11,562 bases of DNA from contig NZ_JNZS01000051.1 of the NCBI RefSeq assembly GCF_000718515.1, positions 1-11,562 of the forward strand, written 5' to 3'. Positions 6,514 through 11,562 of this stretch are shown piece after piece (the first letter of the stretch is position 1; every line of letters starts with the position of its first letter). The position numbers and the translations under genes were made by a program. This DNA comes from Micromonospora parva. Its GTDB lineage: Bacteria > Actinomycetota > Actinomycetes > Mycobacteriales > Micromonosporaceae. The notes beneath the pieces were generated by a model, which was not told where the DNA came from, made no database searches, and saw nothing but the letters and a program-made list of their open reading frames with translations.

Positions 6514-7670
6514 GACGGCGCGCCGACCGGCTCGTCGAGCACCGGCGACGTCCGGTCGGTGTCGGCGGCGTCGCGGGGCAGCAGAAACGCGTGCCGGGGA
6601 TCCCAGTACGCCACGGCTTCGCTGCCGACCGGCACCCGCTCCGACGCGCCGCTGTTGGCGGCGAAGACCGACACCTCGGTGCCCCAGCCGGTGCGCAGCA
6701 GGTACTGCGTGCTGACTCCCACGTAGGAGGCGTCGGTGACCACCCCGGTGACGTGCTGATGTCCTTGGGGCACCTGGTCGGCGGAGCCGACCAGAATCAG
6801 CTTCTCGGGGCGTACCCCAAGGTGAACCGGACCGTGATCGGCCCGCGACCGGCCGGCGGGCACCGAGAACCGCGTGCCGTGCGCCGTCACCGCGACGTCG
6901 CCGCCGCCGGCGCCGGTGGCCTCCCCGGCGAGCAGGTTGGACTGGCCGAGGAAGTTCGCCACGAACGCGGTGGCGGGGAACTCGTAGATGTCGGCCGGGG
7001 CACCCAACTGCTCGATCCGGCCGGCGTTCATCACCGCGACGGTGTCGGCCATGGTCATGGCCTCCTCCTGGTCGTGGGTGACGTGCACGAAGGTGATGCC
7101 GACCTCGATCTGGATGCGCTTCAGCTCGATCTGCATCTGTCGGCGCAGTTTCAGGTCGAGTGCGCCCAACGGTTCGTCGAGCAGCAGCACCTGCGGCCGG
7201 TTGATCAGGGCGCGGGCCAGCGCGACCCGCTGCTGCTGACCACCGGAGAGCTGGGCGGGGCGGCGGTTGCCGTAACCGTCGAGCTGCACCAGGGACAGCA
7301 TCCGGGTGACCTCGTCGTCGACCGAGCGGATGCCGCGTCGGCGCAGCCCGAAGGCGACGTTCTCGAAGATGCTGAGGTGGGGGAAGAGCGCGTAGCTCTG
7401 GAAGACGGTGTTGACCGGCCGCTTGTACGGCCGCAGCCGGGCGATGTCCCGGTCACCGAGGAGCACCTGGCCGGTTGTCGGTTCCTCCAGGCCGGCGATC
7501 ATCCGCAACGTGGTGGTCTTGCCGCAGCCGGACGCGCCGAGCAGCGCGAAGAACGAGCCCTGTTCGATGGTCAGGCTGAGGTCGTCGACAGCGGTGAAGA
7601 CGCCGAAGCGTTTGGTGAGGTTGGCCAGGCGCAGGTCGCCGGCGGGTGTCTCGCGCGCCATCCCCGTCAC
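6510..7670 (-). CDS. potA: Spermidine/putrescine-type ABC transporter ATP-binding protein, PotA-like
   Basis: A 386-residue ATPase of the PotA/CUT1-type family that powers amine import. In order: Walker A GASGCGKTT (45-53), Q-loop glutamine 91 (VFQSYALFPH), signature LSGGQQQRVALARAL (141-155), Walker B VLLLDEP (161-167), D-loop near 170 and H-loop histidine 199 (HVTHD). A C-terminal TOBE-type beta domain occupies about 285-365 and usually regulates or contacts the permease. All catalytic residues are present. The GTG at 7670 overlaps the binding-protein stop (GTGA); an ATG three codons later (7661) is an equally reasonable start. The ATGA overlap with the PotB-like gene at the other end supports one polycistronic message. 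Confidence 0.93.
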   Translation of the reverse strand: MTGMARETPAGDLRLANLTKRFGVFTAVDDLSLTIEQGSFFALLGASGCGKTTTLRMIAGLEEPTTGQVLLGDRDIARLRPYKRPVNTVFQSYALFPHLSIFENVAFGLRRRGIRSVDDEVTRMLSLVQLDGYGNRRPAQLSGGQQQRVALARALINRPQVLLLDEPLGALDLKLRRQMQIELKRIQIEVGITFVHVTHDQEEAMTMADTVAVMNAGRIEQLGAPADIYEFPATAFVANFLGQSNLLAGEATGAGGGDVAVTAHGTRFSVPAGRSRADHGPVHLGVRPEKLILVGSADQVPQGHQHVTGVVTDASYVGVSTQYLLRTGWGTEVSVFAANSGASERVPVGSEAVAYWDPRHAFLLPRDAADTDRTSPVLDEPVGAPS

Positions 7671-8851
7671 GCCCCGATGACCTGCTGGAACTTGCCCTCG
7701 TACTCCCGTTCCTGCTTCTCGTCCAGGGCCATGAACACCTTGGACTTCGACAGCAGCGCCTCGTCGGGGAAGATCAGCGGGTTCGCTGCCAACTCGGGGT
7801 CGATCTTCTCCATCTCGGCCTGCGCGCCCTTGACCGGGCAGATGTAGTTGACGTAGGCGGCGAGCTTCGCCGCGACCGCCGGCTCGTAGTAGTAGTTGAT
7901 CAGCGCTTCGGCGTTGCTCTTGTGGGTGGCCTTGTTGGGGACCATCATGTTGTCGCTGTAGAGCATCACGCCGGAGTCCGGCGCGACGAACCGCACCTTC
8001 TCGTCCTCACCGGAGAGTTGGATCACGTCCCCGGACCAGCCGATGCACGCGGCGATGTCACCCTTGGCCAGGTCGGGCGCGTAGTCGTTGCCGGTGAACT
8101 TGCGGATCTGGCCGGAGTCGACGGCCTTCTTGAGCTTGTTGAGGGCGTCGTCGAACTGGGCGGCGGTGAAGTTCGCCGGGTCGTGCCCGTTCGACCCGAG
8201 CAGCAGACCCATCGTGTCGCGCATCTCGCTGAGCGCTGTCACCTTGCCCTTGAGGTCGGGGCGGGTGAGCAACTCGTCCACTGTGCGCAGTTCCTTCGTG
8301 ACGTTGCCGTTGTACGCCAGACCGGCGAGGCCGGACTGCCACGGGATGGAGATCCGGTTCTCGGTGTCGAAGGGGCGGTTGAGCAGCGACGGAAGCAGGT
8401 TGGCCTGCACGTTCGGGATGTTCGCCGGGTCCAGCTTCTGGATCCAGCCGAGCCGGATCATCCGGGCCGCCATCCAGTCGGTCAGCACGATGATGTCCCG
8501 GTCGGTGCTCTGGCAGGCGGCGAGCTGGTTCTGGACCTTGCCGAAGAACTCGTTGTTGTCGTTGATGTCCTCGGTGTAGGTCACCTGGATGCCGGTCTTC
8601 GTGATGAACTCGTCGAGGCTCGGCCGCTTGGACTCGTCCTTCTCGTCCACGTCCATGTACTGCGGCCAGTTGGCGAAGGCGAGCTTCTTCTCGGTGCCGG
8701 AGAGGTCCTCGCTGACGCAGCCGGCTTCGGTCTGCTGCGCACCGTTGGTGCCGCAGCCCGCGAGGCTGCCGCCCATGGTGAGCAGGGCGGCCGAACCGAG
8801 AGTGCCGGTGAGCAGTCCACGCCGGGAGAGGGGCCGGAGGGGAGTACGCAT
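7667..8851 (-). CDS. potD: Polyamine-type ABC transporter substrate-binding lipoprotein, PotD/PotF-like
   Basis: A 394-residue binding protein and the first gene of the operon. The N-terminus carries a twin-arginine motif (SRRGLL, 9-14) and a lipobox LAGC with cysteine 33, so it is probably exported folded by Tat and anchored as a lipoprotein. The mature part has PotD-family landmarks: the ligand-pocket NWPQYMD (61-67), a KTGIQVTYTED segment, SGLAYN and CIGWSGD. It captures the substrate outside the membrane and delivers it to the PotB/PotC-like channel; polyamine versus another omega-amine cannot be told from sequence alone. The start ATG at 8851 has AGGAG 5 bases upstream. It is transcribed divergently from the Lrp-type regulator, the usual arrangement for direct control. 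Confidence 0.92.
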   Translation of the reverse strand: MRTPLRPLSRRGLLTGTLGSAALLTMGGSLAGCGTNGAQQTEAGCVSEDLSGTEKKLAFANWPQYMDVDEKDESKRPSLDEFITKTGIQVTYTEDINDNNEFFGKVQNQLAACQSTDRDIIVLTDWMAARMIRLGWIQKLDPANIPNVQANLLPSLLNRPFDTENRISIPWQSGLAGLAYNGNVTKELRTVDELLTRPDLKGKVTALSEMRDTMGLLLGSNGHDPANFTAAQFDDALNKLKKAVDSGQIRKFTGNDYAPDLAKGDIAACIGWSGDVIQLSGEDEKVRFVAPDSGVMLYSDNMMVPNKATHKSNAEALINYYYEPAVAAKLAAYVNYICPVKGAQAEMEKIDPELAANPLIFPDEALLSKSKVFMALDEKQEREYEGKFQQVIGA

Positions 8852-8939
8852 GACGACTCCTAGGGGGTCATCGTCGGCGGGCGGGACGGGGAGGCGCGCC
8901 GGCGGGAATGTCGGGAGGATGAAGTGCCATGGACGACTG

Positions 8940-8968
8940 ATCCTGACATGAGGTGACCTCCCTTACAA
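8940..8968 (-). promoter_or_regulatory. Putative promoter of the amine-transport operon
   Basis: On the minus strand TTGTAA (8968-8963), 17 bases, then CAGGAT (8945-8940). CAGGAT is one base from the TAGGAT often seen in actinobacterial -10 boxes. It predicts a leader of about 80 bases. The 11-base palindrome GAGGTGACCTC (8950-8960) sits in the spacer, where a bound regulator would block polymerase. A bulged inverted repeat (ATGTC..AGGAT at 8908-8920 with ATCCTGACAT at 8940-8949) overlaps the -10. Confidence 0.4.
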
Positions 8969-8987
8969 GGGATTCCGTTGCGGGAAT
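8950..8987. promoter_or_regulatory. Cluster of palindromes, candidate operator for the Lrp-type regulator
   Basis: Three short inverted repeats follow one another in the divergent region: GAGGTGACCTC (8950-8960), CCTT-N2-AAGG (8961-8970) and ATTCC-N6-GGAAT (8972-8987). Lrp/AsnC proteins typically bind several phased, imperfect palindromes between their own gene and the target operon. Binding here is an inference from position. Confidence 0.35.
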
Positions 8988-8992
8988 AGCGA
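8963..8992 (+). promoter_or_regulatory. Putative promoter of the Lrp/AsnC-type regulator gene
   Basis: TTACAA (8963-8968), 18 bases, then TAGCGA (8987-8992). The -35 hexamer is the same six base pairs used by the opposite promoter, read on the other strand. The spacer holds the inverted repeat ATTCC-N6-GGAAT (8972-8987). The -10 match is modest, so this is tentative. Confidence 0.28.
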
Positions 8993-9065
8993 TGTACGAC
9001 GAAATACGCCAGACTACGCGGGGATACACGCGCGACATCACGATTCGGGATATGGGGAGCGGGCA

Positions 9066-9578
9066 ATGACAAACCGGCAGCACGAGAACAGCAACGGCGG
9101 TCGACGCGTCGCTGTCCGTGACGGTGCCAATCACGCTCTGCTGGATGACGTGGCCAAGCAGATCATCGAGCAGCTCCAGGAGGACGGCCGCCGCCCCTAC
9201 GCGACGATCGGCAAGGCGGTGGGGCTGTCCGAGGCGGCGGTCCGCCAGCGGGTGCAGCGGCTGCTCGACTCCGGCGTGATGCAGATCGTGGCGGTGACCG
9301 ATCCGCTCCAGCTCGGCTTCCCCCGGCAGGCGATGATCGGCCTGCGTACCGACGGTGACCTGGAGGCGGTCGCGGACCGGCTGGCCGAGCTGGAGGAGGT
9401 CGACTACGTGGTGATCACCGCGGGGTCGTTCGACCTGCTCACCGAGGTGGTCTGCCGCAACGACGACCACCTGCTGGAGATCCTGCAACGGCTGCGCGCC
9501 GTGCCCGGGGTGCTCTCCACCGAGGCGTTCGTCTATCTCAAGCTGCGCAAGCAGACCTACACCTGGGGCACGGCCTGA
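9066..9578 (+). CDS. Lrp/AsnC family transcriptional regulator
   Basis: A 170-residue DNA-binding protein. After a polar 25-residue N-terminal extension, a winged HTH covers about 28-75, with the recognition part ATIGKAVGLSEAAVRQRVQRL (46-66 region). A ligand-binding RAM/AsnC-type domain covers about 80-160, including the GSFDLLTEVVC strand (120-130). Family members form octamers or dimers of dimers and respond to amino acids or related metabolites. Given its divergent position to the transport operon and the aminotransferase on the other side, it most likely controls both in response to an amine-derived compound. The ATG at 9066 has GGGGAG six bases upstream. The N-terminal extension is longer than in classical AsnC/Lrp (about 150-165 residues). 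Confidence 0.92.
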   Translation: MTNRQHENSNGGRRVAVRDGANHALLDDVAKQIIEQLQEDGRRPYATIGKAVGLSEAAVRQRVQRLLDSGVMQIVAVTDPLQLGFPRQAMIGLRTDGDLEAVADRLAELEEVDYVVITAGSFDLLTEVVCRNDDHLLEILQRLRAVPGVLSTEAFVYLKLRKQTYTWGTA

Positions 9579-9588
9579 GCTTTCCTTT

Positions 9589-9663
9589 GATCAACTCGGC
9601 TTTCCGGAAGTCGGGGTGTCCGGGCCGCCCTGATGCCCCGGTTTCCGGCAACCCGAGTGGATC
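9589..9663 (+). terminator. Long imperfect hairpin after the Lrp-type gene
   Basis: The inner stem CCGGAAGTCGGGG (9604-9616) pairs with 9636-9648 over 13 positions, two of them G-T. The outer stem GATCAACTCGG (9589-9599) pairs with 9653-9663 with one mismatch, and two A-T pairs survive in the 4-base junction between them. It starts 10 bases after the stop codon, preceded by a pyrimidine-rich TTTCCTTT. It could be a terminator for the regulator or a member of an intergenic repeat family, or both. Confidence 0.5.
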
Positions 9664-9701
9664 GAGCCGGCGGCCGCGGGGGGAGCTACCACCGGTCAGG
9701 C

Positions 9702-9878
9702 CCTTTGGAGCTGATGTCGCAAACGATTCAGCGGCCGGCGGACGCGACCTGGACAGCCGAGCGGCACCCGACGACAGCCGTGATGCCGCAACCGATTCGG
9801 CGGCCGGCGGGCGACCTGGACGGCCGAGCGGCACCCGACCGACTCGTCCTGATGTCGCAAACGATTCAGCTCCAAAGG
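9702..9878. repeat. 69-bp tandem repeat (about 2.3 units) bounded by 13-bp inverted repeats
   Basis: The 20-mer tgatgtcgcaaacgattcag occurs at 9712 and, identically, at 9850; a variant with three changes is at 9781, so the period is exactly 69 bases. Units 1 and 2 also share a CGGCCGGCGG..GACCTGGAC..GCCGAGCGGCACCCGAC body. The array is flanked by CCTTTGGAGCTGA (9702-9714) and its reverse complement (9866-9878). Because the period is a multiple of three, long open frames run through on both strands, but they show no family resemblance or ribosome site. It is probably a non-coding repeat element. Confidence 0.8.
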
Positions 9879-9990
9879 CAGCCACCAGCACACCTCCGGC
9901 CCCCGCCCAGACTCCCGCCGACCGCCGACGAACCGGCCAGCAGCAGTACGAATTCCGTTGCATCCATGACGTCAGCGCGCTGAATCCGTC

Positions 9991-10057
9991 GCCAACGGAC
10001 GGTGATACCGCCGATAACACTTGCTTCGTAGCGTGAGACTGTGCGATAACCGTTGGC
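9991..10057. promoter_or_regulatory. Split inverted repeat GCCAACGG / CCGTTGGC flanking the aminotransferase promoter
   Basis: GCCAACGG at 9991-9998 is the exact reverse complement of CCGTTGGC at 10050-10057, centres 59 bases apart. A smaller CGGT-N3-ACCG palindrome lies at 10000-10010. The two arms straddle the putative -35/-10 pair, so they could be a looping operator for the nearby Lrp-type regulator. Eight-base matches can arise by chance. Confidence 0.3.
10021..10050 (+). promoter_or_regulatory. Putative promoter of the aminotransferase gene
   Basis: TTGCTT (10021-10026), 18 bases, then GATAAC (10045-10050), each matching about four of six consensus positions, in a locally AT-richer stretch. 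A start near 10057 would leave a leader of about 50 bases to the ATG at 10109. Confidence 0.4.
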
Positions 10058-10108
10058 AGAGCGGCCGGCCTCACCCCGTTGACCGGCCCGATGACCGATG
10101 GGGCTGAC

Positions 10109-11455
10109 ATGGCCAACGCCACCGACCACCTCTGGATGCACTTCACCCGGATGGCGAGCTACTCCGCCGGTGAGGTGCCGACCATCGTGCGCGGCGAGGG
10201 TGCGTACGTGTGGGACGCGCAGGGCCGCCGCTACCTCGACGGGCTCGCCGGGCTCTTCGTGGTCAACGCCGGCCACGGCCGCACCGAGTTGGCGGAGGCT
10301 GCCGCCAAGCAGGCCGGCGAGCTGGCCTACTTCCCGCTCTGGTCGTACGCCCACCCGAAGGCCGTCGAGCTGGCGGAGCGGATCGCCGCGCTCACCCCCG
10401 GCGACCTCAACCGGATCTTCTTCACCACCGGGGGCTCCGAGGCCGTCGAGGCGGCGTGGAAGCTGGCCCGCGCCTACTTCAAGCGCACCGGCAAGCCCAA
10501 CAAGTACAAGGTGATCAGCCGCTACATCGCCTACCACGGCACCTCCATGGGCGCCCTGTCGATCACCGGCCTGCCCGGCATCAAGAGCGACTTCGAGCCA
10601 CTGGTGCCGGGCGCGATCAAGGTGCCGAACACGAACTACTACCGGGCGCCCGAGCACGGCGACGACCCCGAGGCGTTCGGCCGTTGGGCCGCCGACGAGA
10701 TCGGTCGGGCCATCGAGCGGGAGGGGCCGGACACTGTCGCCGCGGTCTTCCTCGAGCCCGTGCAGAACTCCGGCGGGTGCTTCCCACCCCCTCCCGGCTA
10801 CTTCGACCGGGTACGGGAGATCTGCGACGCGTACGACGTGCTGCTCGTCTCGGACGAGGTGATCTGCTCGTGGGGCCGGTTGGGTGAATACTTCGGCGCG
10901 GTGCGCTACGGCTACCAGCCGGACATCATCACCACCGCCAAGGGCATCACCTCCGGCTACGCCCCGCTCGGCGCGATGATCGCCAGCGACCGGCTGATGG
11001 AGCCGTTCCTTACCGAGACCGGCATGTTCGCCCACGGGGTGACCTTCGGTGGACACCCGGTCTCCTGCGCGGTGGCCCTGGCCAACCTGGAGGTCTTCGC
11101 CCGCGAAGACCTGGTCGGGCACGTACGCGCCAACGAGGCCGCCTTCCGGGCCACCCTGGAGAAGCTGTACGACCTGCCGATCGTCGGCGACGTCCGCGGC
11201 GACGGCTACTTCTACGGCATCGAACTGGTCAAGGACAAGACCACCCGGGAGACCTTCAACGAGGCCGAGTCGGAGCGCCTGCTGCGCGGCTTCCTCTCCA
11301 CCGCCCTGTTCCAGGCGGGCCTCTACTGCCGGGCCGACGACCGGGGCGACCCCGTCATCCAGTTGGCCCCGCCCCTGATCGCCGAGCAGCAGCACTTCGA
11401 CGAGATCGAACAGATCCTCCGCACAGTCCTAACCCAAGCCTGGACCAAGCTCTAA
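10109..11455 (+). CDS. Class III PLP-dependent aminotransferase (omega-amine/putrescine:pyruvate type)
   Basis: A 448-residue cytosolic enzyme from the chosen start. Visible hallmarks: the substrate-entry segment GLAGLFVVNAGHGR, the PLP-phosphate motif TTGGSEAVEAAWK (about 106-118), YHG (142-144), the glutamate of FLEPVQNSGG (216), SDEVICSWGR with PLP-nitrogen aspartate 249, and the Schiff-base lysine 278 in ITTAKGITSGY. The C-terminus is complete. Class III enzymes of this subgroup move terminal amino groups of putrescine, GABA, beta-alanine or similar amines to pyruvate or 2-oxoglutarate. Next to a polyamine-type transporter and amine oxidase, an omega-amine substrate is likely. The frame opens at TTG 10079 and has ATGs at 10091 and 10109; 10109 is preferred because GGGG lies 5 bases ahead, but 10091 is possible. 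It is transcribed in the same direction as the Lrp-type gene but appears to have its own promoter. Confidence 0.92.
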   Translation: MANATDHLWMHFTRMASYSAGEVPTIVRGEGAYVWDAQGRRYLDGLAGLFVVNAGHGRTELAEAAAKQAGELAYFPLWSYAHPKAVELAERIAALTPGDLNRIFFTTGGSEAVEAAWKLARAYFKRTGKPNKYKVISRYIAYHGTSMGALSITGLPGIKSDFEPLVPGAIKVPNTNYYRAPEHGDDPEAFGRWAADEIGRAIEREGPDTVAAVFLEPVQNSGGCFPPPPGYFDRVREICDAYDVLLVSDEVICSWGRLGEYFGAVRYGYQPDIITTAKGITSGYAPLGAMIASDRLMEPFLTETGMFAHGVTFGGHPVSCAVALANLEVFAREDLVGHVRANEAAFRATLEKLYDLPIVGDVRGDGYFYGIELVKDKTTRETFNEAESERLLRGFLSTALFQAGLYCRADDRGDPVIQLAPPLIAEQQHFDEIEQILRTVLTQAWTKL

Positions 11456-11472
11456 CCCCACCCACCCACCCC
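11456..11472 (-). other. G-quadruplex-type tract directly after the aminotransferase stop
   Basis: The minus strand reads GGGGTGGGTGGGTGGGG: four G-runs with single-base loops, the most stable intramolecular quadruplex pattern. It touches the TAA at 11453-11455 and lies on the template strand of the aminotransferase gene, just before the terminator-like hairpin. It mirrors the tract at 1-29. Formation in the cell is inferred. Confidence 0.5.
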
Positions 11473-11479
11473 AGACCGT

Positions 11480-11539
11480 GTTGATCAAGAGGTTTGCGTC
11501 AAGAACGCGCCAGACCATGACCGAAACCTCTTGATCAAC
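11480..11539. terminator. Perfect 16-bp stem hairpin after the aminotransferase gene
   Basis: GTTGATCAAGAGGTTT (11480-11495) and its exact reverse complement (11524-11539) enclose a 28-base loop; a G-T and a G-C pair extend the base. The loop contains a small nested GCGTC..GAACGC pairing. It starts 24 bases after the stop codon. The near-symmetrical stem could end transcription from either side, but the long loop and lack of a U-tract also fit an intergenic repeat. Confidence 0.55.
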
Positions 11540-11562
11540 GCCGGGAACGGCGGGGGCCGGGC

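Larger units (their letters stand above)
9664..10108. other. Gene-free interval between the regulator and the aminotransferase
   Basis: Apart from the repeat array and the putative promoter and inverted repeat listed separately, nothing recognisable was found. Open frames crossing the area on both strands have low-complexity Arg/Pro/Ala/Ser composition typical of non-coding high-GC sequence. Confidence 0.55.

Noticed and set aside
6591..8863. Two roughly 400-codon plus-strand frames opposite the ATPase and binding protein
   Set aside because: The minus-strand products carry complete Walker, signature, lipobox and Tat motifs; the plus frames carry none.
8852..8933. Riboswitch in the leader of the transport operon
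   Set aside because: The leader is short (about 80 bases), GC-rich, and shows no recognised riboswitch core or attenuator pair.
9712..9869. CRISPR array
   Set aside because: There are only three copies of a 20-mer, the spacers of the first two units are themselves repeats, and no cas gene is present.
9587..10146. Repeat-containing proteins on either strand of the 9.6-10.1 kb interval
   Set aside because: The open frames result from a 69-bp period divisible by three; there is no ribosome site and the inverted ends fit a DNA element better.
9866..11395. Long open frame (509 codons) on the minus strand opposite the aminotransferase
   Set aside because: It mirrors the aminotransferase codons, has biased low-information composition and no family resemblance. 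It is a normal antisense shadow in high-GC DNA.

Overview
The window is high-GC DNA with actinobacterial character. The proteins resemble those of Micromonospora and its relatives: G5/Excalibur and secreted LamG-like proteins, GTG/TTG start options, GC-rich third codon positions, and TTGATCAA-type intergenic hairpins. The genus is an inference from style, not from a database match.

Layout. (1) 1-794: a membrane-anchored G5 + Excalibur protein on the minus strand; its stop is followed at once by a G-quadruplex-type tract. (2) 795-2104: a secreted LamG-like protein gene (1259-2002, minus) with its own strong promoter. Downstream of it lies a decayed second copy of the 3' end of the neighbouring saccharopine-dehydrogenase-like gene, so the LamG gene is bracketed by about 101-bp direct repeats. 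The remnant ends in a fold-back that forms a terminator-like hairpin. (3) 2105-8851: a tightly packed six-gene minus-strand operon. In transcription order it holds a Tat-type solute-binding lipoprotein (PotD-like), the ATPase (PotA-like), two permeases (PotB- and PotC-like), a PuuB-like FAD amine oxidoreductase and a saccharopine-dehydrogenase-like enzyme. Four junctions overlap by 1-4 bases. (4) 8852-9065: a divergent promoter region. (5) 9066-9578: an Lrp/AsnC-family regulator on the plus strand. (6) 9579-10108: a gene-free stretch with a long imperfect hairpin, a 69-bp tandem repeat bounded by 13-bp inverted repeats, and a putative promoter. (7) 10109-11455: a class III PLP aminotransferase on the plus strand, followed by a G-quadruplex-type tract and a 16-bp perfect-stem hairpin.

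Functionally, regions 3-7 read as a polyamine (putrescine/spermidine-type) or omega-amine uptake and catabolism locus. The ABC system imports the amine, the Lrp-type protein probably senses it or a product, and the aminotransferase and FAD oxidase convert terminal amines to aldehydes. The aldehyde dehydrogenase and gamma-glutamyl ligase that complete known Puu/Gab routes are not in the window. A saccharopine-dehydrogenase/carboxynorspermidine-dehydrogenase-like enzyme is translationally coupled to the oxidase instead. That combination is the most interesting biochemical question here. The partial duplication and fold-back around the LamG gene is the most interesting structural one.
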